Shown: one piece after another, positions 28,583-38,104 of the stretch
Layout: each line of letters opens with the position of its first letter
How positions within the stretch are numbered: the stretch's first letter is position 1
DNA from: Catellatospora methionotrophica
GTDB taxonomy: Bacteria; Actinomycetota; Actinomycetes; Mycobacteriales; Micromonosporaceae
DNA: 64,000 bases
Assembly (NCBI RefSeq): GCF_011297335.1
Contig: NZ_JAAOTJ010000004.1
Coordinates: 343,118 to 407,117 of the forward strand
Direction of reading: 5' to 3'
Program-made: the position numbers and the translations under genes
The notes under the pieces: generated by a model
What the model was told of the DNA's origin: nothing
Database searches by the model: none
What the model saw: the letters and a program-made list of their open reading frames with translations, nothing else

Positions 28583-28620
28583 CTATTCACTCGGTGACGG
28601 CGGGCCGGTAGACCGTTGTC

Positions 28621-31600
28621 ATGTTCTCCCCCTCACAGCCTTCCCGCTCCCGGCGCAGGCGCTGGCAGCTGATCTCGGCGGCCACCGTGGCACCGCTGCT
28701 GGCGGCGGGTCTCGCCGTCCTGCAGACGCCCGCGGTCGCCGCCGCGCCGAGCAAACCCTCCACCCCCGCCAAGCCGTCGGCGACCCACCAGGTCACGCTG
28801 GTCACCGGCGATGTCGTCACGGTCGTCACGATGGCCGACGGCAAGCAGATCGCCGATGTCGACCGCCCGGCCGACGCGGTCGGCGGTGTGAAGCTGCAGG
28901 AGATCAAGGGCGACCTGTTCGTGATCCCGGACGAGGCGGTGGCGCTGCTCGGTGCGAACAAGCTCGACCGGCGGCTGTTCAACGTCACCGACCTGATCGA
29001 GATGGGCTACGACGACGCGAAGTCGGCCGGTGTGCCGCTGATCGCGACGTACACCGCGGCGCAGTCGCGCGCCGTGACCGAGCCGAAGGCTCCCCGCGGC
29101 AGCAAGCTGACCCGCAAGCTCAAGGGCATCCGGGGCGCGGCGCTGACCGCCGACAAGAAGCAGGCCCGCTCGTTCTGGACCACCGTCGCGCCACAGGGCA
29201 GCACGACGGCGGGTCAGGGCGGCGCGACGGCCGTTCCGGTCAAGGCGACCCTCGGTGAGGGCGTGGCCAAGCTGTGGCTGGACGGCCGTGTCTCGGTCAA
29301 CCTGAAGGAGAGCGTGCCGCTGATCGGCGCGCCCGAGGCCTGGGCCGCCGGGTACACCGGCAAGGGCGCCAAGGTCGCCGTGCTCGACACCGGCGTCGAC
29401 GTGACCCACCCTGACCTGGCCGGTGTCGTCGACGGCACGGCCAGCTTCGTGCCGGGCGAGTCGGCGACCGACGACGTCAACGGCCACGGCACCCACGTCG
29501 TCTCGACGATCGTCGGCACGGGCGCGGCTTCCAACGGCGACTACAAGGGCGTCGCCCCCGACGCTGACATGATCGTCGGCAAGGTGCTCGGCGGGCTGGA
29601 GGGCTACGGCCAGGACTCGTGGATCATCGCGGGTATGGAGTGGGCCGTCCAGCAGGGCGCCGACGTCGTCAGCATGAGCCTGGGCGACACCTACCCGACC
29701 GACGGCAGCGACCCGATGTCGCAGGCGGTCGACGCGCTGTCCGCGCAGTACGGCGCGCTGTTCGTCATCGCGGCGGGCAACGCGGGCCCGGAGAGCATCT
29801 CCACCCCGGGCGCGGCCGCCTCGGCGCTGACCGTGGCCGCCACCGACAAGGCCGACGAGCTGGCGTACTTCTCCAGCACCGGCCCGCTGGCGTACTCGGG
29901 CGGCATGAAGCCGGACATCGCGGCCCCCGGTGTGGACATCACCGCGGCCCGCTCGCAGCAGATGACCGACGGCGGCGAGGGCCTGTACCGCACCATCAGC
30001 GGCACCTCGATGGCCACCCCGCACGTGGCGGGCGCGGCGGCGATCCTGGCCCAGCAGCACCCCGACTGGACCGGCGCGATGCTCAAGGAACACCTGATGA
30101 GCAGCGCGAAGGGCCTGGCCGACCACTACTCGCCGTACGAGGTCGGCACCGGCCGCCTCGACGTGGCCGCCGCCGTGAAGACCGGCGTGCGCGCCACCGG
30201 CTCGCTGTTCTACGGCAACTACACCTGGCCGCACGACGCGAACGACGTCCCGGTCACCAAGGACCTGGTCCTCACCAACACCGGCGCCGCCGACGTCACG
30301 CTGAACCTGGCGCTGACCAACGCGGGCGGCCCGTTCACCCTGGGTGCGACCTCGGTGACCATCGCGGCGGGCGCGAAGGCGACCGTCCCGGTCACCGGCG
30401 ACCCGCAGGCGGCGGCGGCCGGAGCCCGGCACGTCGGCTACGTGATCGGCACCGACGCGGCCACCGGCAAGCCGGTGACCCGTACCTCGGTCGCGCTGGT
30501 CAAGGAGGACGAGCGCTACGACCTGAACATCAAGCTGGTCGGCCGGGACGGCAAGCCCGCGTCCGCGCTGGTCGCGGTAAACCAGGCCGGGGGCGAGTTC
30601 ACCTGGCAGGTTCAGGTGCAGGGCACAGCCACGCTGCGCATGCCGGCCGGCACCTACTCCGTGCTGGCGTACCTGGACGTGCCGGGTGAGAAGGCCGACC
30701 GCATCGGTGTGGCCACGCTGATCGACCCGGAGACGGTGCTCGGCGGCGGTCCGGCCGAGGTGGTGCTCGATGCGAGCAAGGCACGCCTGCTCGACACCGC
30801 CGCGCCGCAGCGGTCCGAGGACCGGCAGCGCAAGGTCGACCTCAACGTCCACTACGACGGCCTCGACTCCTACTACGACTTCCGCAGCGCGTTCCAGCTG
30901 CCGACGATGTACGACGACCTGTACGTCTCGCCGACCGAGAAGATGACCAAGGGCGACTTCGTCCTCACCACGCGCTGGCGCAAGGGTGAGCCGGTGTTCG
31001 GCCTGTCCGGCCTCGCCGGGCTGGTGAACTTCTCGACCATCGCGCAGGCCGGCTCGGCGCTCGACACCAAGACCGAGCTGCTGACCACGGTGTACGCGGG
31101 CAAGGGCGCGGCGGCCGACTACAAGCGGATCAAGGCCAGGGGCAAGCTGGTCGTGATCGAGCGCAGCGACGCGGTCAGCCCCGAGGAGCGCACCGCGGCG
31201 GCCGTCGCGGCGGGCGCCAAGGCGCTGGTCGTGGTCAACGACGGCCCCGGCGGCCTGCTGGAGTACGTCGGCGAGTCGGCCATCCCGGTCGCCTCGGTGC
31301 ACCGCGAGGAGGGCAAGCTGCTCGTCGCGCTCGCCAAGTGCGGGATCTTCCCGCTGGTCAACAAGCGGGTCAAGTACACGAACTGGGTCTACGACCTGAC
31401 CCGCGACTACCCGCAACAGGTGCCGAACAAGCCCCTGGTCTACAAGCCGAAGCAGGCCGACCTCGCCCGGATCGACGCGCGGTACACCAACGCGGCCACC
31501 CCCGCCGACGGCTCCGGCTACCGCTACGACCTGACCCTGTCCCCGGCCGCGGGCTTCCACGAGCGGGAGTGGCACCCGGGCACCCGCACCGAGTGGGTCA

Positions 31601-32406
31601 CCCCCGGCCAGGTCTGGGTCGAGTCGCACGCGCAGAACGTCTACGGCGAGTTCCCGTGGGAGATGGTGTCCGGCGTCAACACGTACGCCAAGGGCAGCGC
31701 CAACCGGCTGGACTGGTTCGCCCCGGCGGTCCGCCCCGGCTTCAGCGACTCGTTCGGCGTGTTCAACTCGCGCTGGCAGAACTACCTGACCTGGAACGTG
31801 CAGCCGTGGAGTTCGGCCAGCGACACGCTGCGCCTGGGCGGCTACCTGCCGTGGGGCGCGACGCCGACCCACCTGCAGGTGTTCCAGGGCGACACGCTGC
31901 TGCACGACAACGCGTACAGCGCCGACATGCAGTGGCAGGAGGTGCCGGCGGGCAACCTGCCCTACCGCGCCGTGCTCGACGCCGAGCGCTCCGCCGAGCA
32001 GTTCCGCCTGTCGACCCGTACGCACAGTGAGTGGACCTTCATGTCCGACACCGTCAAGGGCGACTTCTTCCAGCCGTTCTCGGTGCTGAACATGGACTAC
32101 CTGCTGGACAGCGACCTGCACGGTGACGTGAAGGCCGGGGCCCAGCAGCAGATCCGCCTGCACCCGGTGTCGATGGACCTGGGCAAGGTGCCCGGCAAGG
32201 TCACCAAGGTGACCCTGGACGTGTCCTTCGACGACGGCAAGTCCTGGCAGAAGGTCAACCTGAGCAGGGGCGCCGACGGCTACTGGACCGGCTCGTTCAA
32301 GGCGAGCGGCAAGTCAGGCGGCTTCCTGTCGATCCGCGGCAGCGCGGCGACCGACGCCGGGTTCGGCGTCAAGCACGAGATCATCCGGGCGTACGGCCTG
32401 CGATGA
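28621..32406 (+). CDS. secreted S8 subtilisin-like serine protease with PA domain
   Basis: 1261 residues. The N-terminus is a long signal peptide (SRSRRRRWQL, hydrophobic stretch, AVAAA), then an inhibitory propeptide. The catalytic triad is complete: Asp256 in VAVLDTGVDVTHPDL, His289 in NGHGTHV, Ser463 in GTSMATPHVAG, with the oxyanion Asn in AAGNAG. A Fn-like region and a PA domain (about 825-910) follow, then a beta-rich tail as in Streptomyces vesiculolytic-type proteases. A terminator at 32418 ends it and the next gene is a wHTH-LuxR regulator. It probably degrades extracellular protein. Confidence 0.95.
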   Translation: MFSPSQPSRSRRRRWQLISAATVAPLLAAGLAVLQTPAVAAAPSKPSTPAKPSATHQVTLVTGDVVTVVTMADGKQIADVDRPADAVGGVKLQEIKGDLFVIPDEAVALLGANKLDRRLFNVTDLIEMGYDDAKSAGVPLIATYTAAQSRAVTEPKAPRGSKLTRKLKGIRGAALTADKKQARSFWTTVAPQGSTTAGQGGATAVPVKATLGEGVAKLWLDGRVSVNLKESVPLIGAPEAWAAGYTGKGAKVAVLDTGVDVTHPDLAGVVDGTASFVPGESATDDVNGHGTHVVSTIVGTGAASNGDYKGVAPDADMIVGKVLGGLEGYGQDSWIIAGMEWAVQQGADVVSMSLGDTYPTDGSDPMSQAVDALSAQYGALFVIAAGNAGPESISTPGAAASALTVAATDKADELAYFSSTGPLAYSGGMKPDIAAPGVDITAARSQQMTDGGEGLYRTISGTSMATPHVAGAAAILAQQHPDWTGAMLKEHLMSSAKGLADHYSPYEVGTGRLDVAAAVKTGVRATGSLFYGNYTWPHDANDVPVTKDLVLTNTGAADVTLNLALTNAGGPFTLGATSVTIAAGAKATVPVTGDPQAAAAGARHVGYVIGTDAATGKPVTRTSVALVKEDERYDLNIKLVGRDGKPASALVAVNQAGGEFTWQVQVQGTATLRMPAGTYSVLAYLDVPGEKADRIGVATLIDPETVLGGGPAEVVLDASKARLLDTAAPQRSEDRQRKVDLNVHYDGLDSYYDFRSAFQLPTMYDDLYVSPTEKMTKGDFVLTTRWRKGEPVFGLSGLAGLVNFSTIAQAGSALDTKTELLTTVYAGKGAAADYKRIKARGKLVVIERSDAVSPEERTAAAVAAGAKALVVVNDGPGGLLEYVGESAIPVASVHREEGKLLVALAKCGIFPLVNKRVKYTNWVYDLTRDYPQQVPNKPLVYKPKQADLARIDARYTNAATPADGSGYRYDLTLSPAAGFHEREWHPGTRTEWVTPGQVWVESHAQNVYGEFPWEMVSGVNTYAKGSANRLDWFAPAVRPGFSDSFGVFNSRWQNYLTWNVQPWSSASDTLRLGGYLPWGATPTHLQVFQGDTLLHDNAYSADMQWQEVPAGNLPYRAVLDAERSAEQFRLSTRTHSEWTFMSDTVKGDFFQPFSVLNMDYLLDSDLHGDVKAGAQQQIRLHPVSMDLGKVPGKVTKVTLDVSFDDGKSWQKVNLSRGADGYWTGSFKASGKSGGFLSIRGSAATDAGFGVKHEIIRAYGLR

Positions 32407-32417
32407 GCAAGAGTGTC

Positions 32418-32447
32418 GGGCCCCGGGGAGGCGACTCCTCGGGGCCC
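32418..32447 (+). terminator. terminator of the S8 protease gene
   Basis: 13-bp arms (32418-32430 and 32435-32447) with one mismatch, 11 nt after the stop. Confidence 0.82.
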
Positions 32448-32478
32448 TTCCCGTCACCGGGGTCCCCAACAGGGGCTA

Positions 32479-32506
32479 TTCAAGATCTGCCGGTATGGCG
32501 CATACT
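32479..32506 (+). promoter_or_regulatory. promoter of the second wHTH-LuxR gene
   Basis: TTCAAG (32479-32484), 16-bp spacer, CATACT (32501-32506), about 38 nt before the ATG. Confidence 0.45.
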
Positions 32507-32543
32507 CTCCCCGCCGCTGCTGACGGAGAGGGGCAGGTCGCCG

Positions 32544-33539
32544 ATGCTGGGAGCGCTCGGGCTCGAACCCGAGGAGGAGTTCGTCTACCGCGCCCTGCTC
32601 GGCCGGCCCAGTGCCACCGCGATGCTGCTCGCCGACCTGCTGGACCGCCCCGAGGCCGTAGTCGACAAGGCCCTGGCCCGCCTGGTGGAGACCGGTCTGG
32701 CGCTGCGCTCCGGCGGCGAGGCGTACCTCGCCGCGCCGCCCGCGATGGCGCTCGGCGCGCTTATCACCGAGCGCAGGGACGGGCTGCGCATCGCCGAGCA
32801 GGCCCTGGTCAGCCTCGCCGAGGAGCACCGGACCGCGGTCGCCGGGCGCAGCATCAGCGAGCTGATCGAGGTCGTCTCCGGCGTCGACGCCATCCGGCAC
32901 CGCTTCCAGCAGGTGCAGCAGGCGGCCCGTACGGAGATCCGCAACTTCGTCACCGCGCCCTACCTCGCCGTGCCACCGGGCTCGAACGCGCAGGAGGACG
33001 CCGCCGCCGCGCGCGGGGTGCGCTTCCGGGTGGTGCTGGAGCGCTCGGTGCTCGCCCAGCCGGGGATCATCGACGAGGTCGTCGACTCGCTGGAGCGCGG
33101 CGTCGAGCTGCGGGTGGCCGACCGGCTGCCGATGAAGCTCATCCTCGCCGACGGCGACCTCGCCCTGGTGCCGGTCACCGCTCCGCAGGCGGCGCAGCCG
33201 GGCAGCGAGCCGGGGGCGGTGCTGCTGCACCGCAGCGGACTGCTGGCCGCGCTGGAGGCCCTGTTCGAGACGGTATGGCAGCGCGCCTACCCGTTGGAGC
33301 TGTCGAGCTTCGGCGCGGACGGGCTACCGTACGTCGAGCTGGACACCGACGGACCCACCGAACTGGACCGCCGGATCCTGTCGCTGCTGCTGTCCGGCCT
33401 CACCGACCAGGCCGTCGCGACGCAGCTCGACCTGTCGCTGCGCACCCTGCAGCGCCGGTTGCGCCACCTGATGGACCTGGCCGGCGTGGAGACCCGGATG
33501 CAGCTGGGCTGGCACGCCGCCCGACACGAATGGGCCTGA
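32544..33539 (+). CDS. TrmB-like wHTH plus LuxR-type HTH regulator
   Basis: 331 residues with the same plan as the 352-aa regulator at 4557-5615: N-terminal winged helix (EEEFVYRALLGRPSATAMLL), a middle phospholipase-D-like segment (about 120-240) as in TrmB-family sensors, and a C-terminal HTH (ILSLLLSGLTDQAVATQLDL, RTLQRRLRHLM). ATG at 32544 was chosen because GAGAGGGG lies upstream and the preceding frame crosses the protease terminator. It follows an S8 protease gene and precedes a lipoprotein gene by 1 nt. A link to the protease is inferred from position only. Confidence 0.88.
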   Translation: MLGALGLEPEEEFVYRALLGRPSATAMLLADLLDRPEAVVDKALARLVETGLALRSGGEAYLAAPPAMALGALITERRDGLRIAEQALVSLAEEHRTAVAGRSISELIEVVSGVDAIRHRFQQVQQAARTEIRNFVTAPYLAVPPGSNAQEDAAAARGVRFRVVLERSVLAQPGIIDEVVDSLERGVELRVADRLPMKLILADGDLALVPVTAPQAAQPGSEPGAVLLHRSGLLAALEALFETVWQRAYPLELSSFGADGLPYVELDTDGPTELDRRILSLLLSGLTDQAVATQLDLSLRTLQRRLRHLMDLAGVETRMQLGWHAARHEWA

Positions 33540-33540
33540 C

Positions 33541-34032
33541 ATGTTGCGAGCACTCCCCCCGCTGCTCTGTGCGGCACTGCTGCTGACGACGCTGGCGGGG
33601 TGCGGCGACGACGACGGCGCGATGCCGCTGCGGCGCGGCGAGGCGCTGACCATCGACGCGGACCGGCTGGTCCGGCAGCTGATGGAGATCGACTTCAAGG
33701 ACCGTACCTCGACCGAGCCCGGACGGGTCGCGTGCAGTGTCCGCGCGTTCGGGGCGGCTCCCGAAGGAGCGAACAATGTCGGCCAGCTCACCACGATCTG
33801 GGCGAAGACCGTCTGCGGCGCTCCCGGACCGGACGGCATGCTGAGCCTGTCCATGGTCCCCGTGAAGATCACTCTGGGCGACCGGCCCGAGCTGTTCGTG
33901 CCGCAGGACGGCGCCTCGTACACCTCTGACCTGGAGAAACTCTTTCCCGATCTGGGCGTCGACCTGGCTGGGGAGTGGCCCGAGTTCCCTGACATGCGGG
34001 CCGAGGCGGAGGCGCGCGCCGCCGCGGGCTGA
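33541..34032 (+). CDS. lipoprotein of unknown function
   Basis: 163 residues. A hydrophobic leader and lipobox LAGC at about residue 20 predict a lipoprotein. The mature part has two Cys (VACSVR, KTVCGAPG) and no recognised domain. The start is 1 nt after the stop of the wHTH-LuxR gene, so both are in one operon. Confidence 0.78.
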   Translation: MLRALPPLLCAALLLTTLAGCGDDDGAMPLRRGEALTIDADRLVRQLMEIDFKDRTSTEPGRVACSVRAFGAAPEGANNVGQLTTIWAKTVCGAPGPDGMLSLSMVPVKITLGDRPELFVPQDGASYTSDLEKLFPDLGVDLAGEWPEFPDMRAEAEARAAAG

Positions 34033-34076
34033 GCCCGCCGGGCGGGGGTCAGATGATTGCCACCCGGGAATCACCC

Positions 34077-34104
34077 TTGTCCGTATTGTGGCGGGGAGTA
34101 TGGT
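34077..34104 (+). promoter_or_regulatory. candidate topA promoter
   Basis: TTGTCC (34077-34082), 16-bp spacer, TATGGT (34099-34104). About 215 nt of leader follows before topA. The gap 34033-34327 holds no gene. Confidence 0.5.
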
Positions 34105-34327
34105 GTCTGCGGTCACAGGAATGTGCCCGTACGTCGATGGGGTGCGCAACCCCTGGCGCACACTGAGCGTTACCTTGGACATCCGCGGACCGTGTCGCGC
34201 CCGCGATGCCCACCGCGGACCGCCCGCTGCGTAACCTCAGACGAGCCATCTCAGACCGAGCCATCCCTGACCGGCCGCCCCCTTCGGGAGGCGGCGCCAG
34301 CCACCCGGACCACTGCGGAGAGAGAAC

Positions 34328-37183
34328 GTGCCGACAGCTTCCAGGAACCGTCTCGTCATCGTCGAATCACCGGCGAAGGCGAAGACGATCTCGGGGTACC
34401 TCGGCCCGGGTTACGTCGTCGAGGCGAGCCTCGGGCACATCCGCGACCTGCCAGCCGGCGCGAAGCAGATGCCGGAGAAGTACAAGAAGGAACCGTGGGC
34501 CTACCTCGGCGTCGACGTCGACAACGGCTTCGCCCCGGTATATATCGTCAACCCGGACCGCGCGAAGCACGTCACCCGGCTCAAGGCCCTCATGAAGGAC
34601 GCCGACGAGGTCTTCCTCGCCACCGATGAGGACCGCGAGGGCGAGGCCATCGCCTGGCACCTGGTCGAGACGCTGAAGCCCAAGGTGCCGGTCAAGCGGA
34701 TGGTCTTCCACGAGATCACCAAGCCGGCCATCCAGGCCGCCGTGGCCAACCCGCGCGAGATCGACCGCGACCTGGTCGACGCCCAGGAGACCCGGCGCAT
34801 CCTGGACCGGCTCTACGGCTACGACGTGTCCGCCGTGCTGTGGAAGAAGGTCCAGCGCGGCCTGTCCGCGGGCCGGGTGCAGTCGGTCGCGACCCGCATC
34901 GTGGTCGAGCGCGAGAAGCAGCGCATGGCGTTCCGCGCCGCCGACTACTGGGACATCACCGCCACCCTCGCCGTCGAGAAGGCGAGCGAGACCGGCCCGC
35001 GCACGTTCACCGCGACGCTGATCGCGCTGGACGGCGACCGCATCGCCACCGGCAAGGACTTCGAGCCGACCACCGGACGGCTGCGGCCGGGCTCGGGTGT
35101 CGTGCAGCTGGACGGCGACGGCGCGCGCGGCCTGGCCGCCCGGCTCGACGACCGGCCGTTCACCGTCACCAAGGTCGAGGAGAAGCCGTACCGGCGCAAG
35201 CCGTACGCGCCGTTCATCACCTCGACGCTGCAGCAGGAGGCGGCCCGCAAGCTGCGCTTCTCCTCGGCGGCCACGATGCGCACCGCGCAGCGGCTGTACG
35301 AGAACGGCTACATCACCTACATGCGTACCGACTCGGTGAACCTGTCCGAGTCGGCCATCGCCGCGGCCCGCACCCAGATAGCCGAGCTGTACGGCTCCGG
35401 CGCGGTCCCGCCGCAGCCCCGCCGCTACTCCGGCAAGGTGAAGAACGCGCAGGAGGCGCACGAGGCGATCCGCCCCGCCGGGGACACCTTCCGGACGCCG
35501 GGCGCGGTCCGCAGCGAGCTGTCCACCGAGGAGTACCGGCTCTACGAGCTGATCTGGCAGCGCACCATCGCCTCGCAGATGTCCGACGCGGTCGGCATGA
35601 CGATGAGCGTGCGCATCCGCGCGACCACGGCGCAGAACGAGGAGGCCGACTTCGCGGCCAGCGGCCGGACCATCACCGACCCCGGCTTCCTGCGGGCGTA
35701 CGTGGAGTCCTCCGACGACGAGTCCGCCGAGGCCGACGACGCCGAGCGCAAGCTGCCGGTGCTGGTCAAGGACCAGAAGCTGACCGAGGAGGGCCTGGAG
35801 GCGGTGGGTCACACCACCCAGCCCCCGTCCCGCTACACCGAGGCCTCGCTGGTCAAGGCACTGGAGGAGCTGGGCATCGGCCGCCCGTCGACGTACTCGT
35901 CGATCATGCAGACGATCCAGGACCGCGGCTACGTCATCAAGCGGGGCCAGGCGCTGATCCCGACGTTCGTCGCGTTCGCGGTGATCGGGCTGCTGGAGCA
36001 GCACTACCCGCGCCTGGTCGACTACGGCTTCACCGCCGCGATGGAGGACCAGCTCGACCAGATCGCCGGCGGCGACGCCACCGCGCTGGAGTTCCTGACC
36101 TCCTTCTACTTCGGCTCGCCGGGCGCGGCCGAGGGCAGCGTCGCGCAGGCGGGCGGCCTGAAGAAGCTGGTCACCGAGCACCTCGGCGAGATCGACGCGC
36201 GCAGCATCAACTCGATCAAGTTGTTCACCGACGACCAGGGCCGCGACGTCGTGGTCCGGGTCGGCAAGTTCGGCCCGTACCTGCAGCGCGGTCCGCAGGG
36301 CGGTGCCGCCAAGGCGCCCGTAGCCGAAGAGGATCTGCCTGCCGACAAGGCCGGACAGGACGCGGAGACCGCGGCCGACGGCGACCGTGCCTCGATCCCC
36401 GAGGGCCTGGCTCCCGACGAGCTGACCCCGGAGAAGGTCGACGAGCTGTTCCTGGGCGGCGGCGGCGAGCGCAAACTCGGCGAGCATCCGGAGACCGGCG
36501 AGCCGGTGGTGCTCAAGTCCGGCCGGTACGGCCCGTATGTGTCCAGCGGCGAGACGAACTCGTCCCTGCTGAAGACGCACGTGCCCGACCAGCTGACGCT
36601 GGCCGACGCGCTGCGGCTGCTGTCGCTGCCCCGGCTGGTCGGCAAGGACGCCGAGGGCCAGGAGATCTTCGCCAAGAACGGGCGGTACGGCCCGTACATC
36701 GAGCGCGAAGGTGACTCCCGGTCGCTGGAGAACGAGGAGCAGCTGTTCACGGTCACCCTGGACCAGGCGCTGACGCTGCTGGCCGCCCCCAAGCAGCGGG
36801 GCCGCCGCGCGGCGCAGCCCCCGCTGCGGGAGATGGGCGTCGACCCGCTCACCGACAAGCCGCTCGTCATCAAGGACGGCCGGTTCGGCCCGTACGTGAC
36901 CGACGGGGAGTCCAACGCCTCGCTGCGGCGCGGGCAGACCCCGGAGAGCCTGACCATGGAGCAGGCCAGCGAGATGCTCTCCGAGAAGCGCGCGAAGGGC
37001 CCGGCTCCGAAAAAAACTCCGGCCAAGAAGGCGCCCGCGAAGAAGGCGGCGGCGACCAAGGCCACAAAGGCAGGAGCTGCGAAGAAGGCCACCACGGCCA
37101 AGGCGGCGACCGCCAAGAAGGCCGCCACGGGGGCCGCCAAGAGCGTGCCAAAGAAGGCTGCCGCGAAGAAGACAGCGGACTGA
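34328..37183 (+). CDS. topA: DNA topoisomerase I
   Basis: 951 residues, type IA topoisomerase that relaxes negative supercoils. The TOPRIM domain is at the N-terminus (RLVIVESPAKAKTI, ATDEDREGEAI); the catalytic Tyr is residue 331 in YITYMRTDSVNLS. The C-terminus has repeated topoisomerase-C modules (GRYGPYVSSGE, GRFGPYVTDGE) instead of zinc ribbons, then a Lys/Ala-rich tail (KKAPAKKAAATKATKAG) typical of actinobacterial TopA and needed for DNA clamping in relatives. GTG at 34328 follows GAGAG. Confidence 0.97.
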   Translation: MPTASRNRLVIVESPAKAKTISGYLGPGYVVEASLGHIRDLPAGAKQMPEKYKKEPWAYLGVDVDNGFAPVYIVNPDRAKHVTRLKALMKDADEVFLATDEDREGEAIAWHLVETLKPKVPVKRMVFHEITKPAIQAAVANPREIDRDLVDAQETRRILDRLYGYDVSAVLWKKVQRGLSAGRVQSVATRIVVEREKQRMAFRAADYWDITATLAVEKASETGPRTFTATLIALDGDRIATGKDFEPTTGRLRPGSGVVQLDGDGARGLAARLDDRPFTVTKVEEKPYRRKPYAPFITSTLQQEAARKLRFSSAATMRTAQRLYENGYITYMRTDSVNLSESAIAAARTQIAELYGSGAVPPQPRRYSGKVKNAQEAHEAIRPAGDTFRTPGAVRSELSTEEYRLYELIWQRTIASQMSDAVGMTMSVRIRATTAQNEEADFAASGRTITDPGFLRAYVESSDDESAEADDAERKLPVLVKDQKLTEEGLEAVGHTTQPPSRYTEASLVKALEELGIGRPSTYSSIMQTIQDRGYVIKRGQALIPTFVAFAVIGLLEQHYPRLVDYGFTAAMEDQLDQIAGGDATALEFLTSFYFGSPGAAEGSVAQAGGLKKLVTEHLGEIDARSINSIKLFTDDQGRDVVVRVGKFGPYLQRGPQGGAAKAPVAEEDLPADKAGQDAETAADGDRASIPEGLAPDELTPEKVDELFLGGGGERKLGEHPETGEPVVLKSGRYGPYVSSGETNSSLLKTHVPDQLTLADALRLLSLPRLVGKDAEGQEIFAKNGRYGPYIEREGDSRSLENEEQLFTVTLDQALTLLAAPKQRGRRAAQPPLREMGVDPLTDKPLVIKDGRFGPYVTDGESNASLRRGQTPESLTMEQASEMLSEKRAKGPAPKKTPAKKAPAKKAAATKATKAGAAKKATTAKAATAKKAATGAAKSVPKKAAAKKTAD

Positions 37184-37192
37184 CCGCTTACC

Positions 37193-37229
37193 GACCCTGC
37201 CCAGGGTCGTTGACCCTGGGTAGGGTGTC
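37193..37229. promoter_or_regulatory. palindromic TetR-type operator
   Basis: GACCCTGCCCAGGGTC (37193-37208) is a perfect 7-2-7 palindrome. A second half-site GACCCTG starts at 37212, so CAGGGTC-GTT-GACCCTG is also a dyad, and ACCCT/AGGGT ends extend it. It lies 61 bp before the TetR gene, fitting autoregulation; it may also terminate topA. Confidence 0.6.
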
Positions 37230-37289
37230 GATGCGAGCGTGGCGACCGGTTCGGTTCCCGGAACGTACGCCGCGGTGAGGAGCGGATCA

Positions 37290-37919
37290 GTGTCCACACC
37301 AGCTGTCAGTGCCGGGCCGTTGCGCCGGGTGCCGGTACAGGGGCGCAGTGTCGCGCGGGTGCAGCGCATGCTCGACGCGTGCGCTGAATTGATCGACGAG
37401 GTCGGCTACGACGGGCTCAGCACCACGCTGCTCGCCGAGCGGGCCGGCGTCGCGATCGGGTCGGTCTACCAGTTCTTCCCTGACAAGCGGGCCATCGTGC
37501 AGGCGCTGACCCTGCGCAACGTCGAGGCGTACCTGGAGCGGCTGGCCGAGCGGATCCCCGCCGGCGAGCTCGCACACTGGTGGGACGGCGTCGACGGGGC
37601 CATCGAGGAGTACATCGAGCTGCACCGCAGCGTGCCGGGCTTCCGTACGCTGCACTTCGGCGACGTGGTCGACGTCCACCTGATCGACCCGGAGCGCGAC
37701 AACAACGCGGTCATCGCCGATCACCTGGCCGACCTGCTCGTCCGCTTCCACAACGCCCCGGACGGGCGGGAACTGCGGTTCGCGCTGACCGTCTCGGTCG
37801 AGGCCGCCGACGCGCTGATCAAGCTCGCGTTCCGCCGTCACCCGGACGGCGACGCCGCCGTCCTGGCAGAATCGAAGCGGCTGGTACGCGGCTACCTGCA
37901 GACCTTTGCTCTGGCCTGA
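37290..37919 (+). CDS. TetR family transcriptional regulator
   Basis: 209 residues. The N-terminal HTH is typical (RVQRMLDACAELIDEVGYDG, LLAERAGVAIGSVYQFFPDK). The C-terminal ligand domain includes a His/Trp/Asp-rich segment and matches the TetR group annotated without known ligand. GTG at 37290 has GTGAGGAG 7 nt upstream. The operator-like palindromes before it suggest autorepression. The next gene downstream is the MFS-Tmk fusion, after 185 bp. Confidence 0.9.
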   Translation: MSTPAVSAGPLRRVPVQGRSVARVQRMLDACAELIDEVGYDGLSTTLLAERAGVAIGSVYQFFPDKRAIVQALTLRNVEAYLERLAERIPAGELAHWWDGVDGAIEEYIELHRSVPGFRTLHFGDVVDVHLIDPERDNNAVIADHLADLLVRFHNAPDGRELRFALTVSVEAADALIKLAFRRHPDGDAAVLAESKRLVRGYLQTFALA

Positions 37920-38104
37920 GCAGGCACGGTAGGGCCGTACCACTCCCTCGTTTTTGTGGCAAGTCTTCAGGGTCGAACCAGGGTCGGCCCTCGCCGGGGC
38001 AGGACTAGAGTGAAGCCGCAGGACGCCCGGGCGCTATTGCCATGGCCGAGGCACAGCGAGCACGCTGGGGCCAGGACGGGCAGTGACGCGGGGAGGGTAC
38101 GGCC

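Noticed and set aside
28633..32163. Long minus-strand open frame opposite the S8 protease
   Set aside because: An antisense shadow; the plus strand encodes a protease with full catalytic triad.
34367..37369. Minus-strand open frame of 1000 codons opposite topA
   Set aside because: Composition of an antisense shadow; TopA motifs lie on the plus strand.
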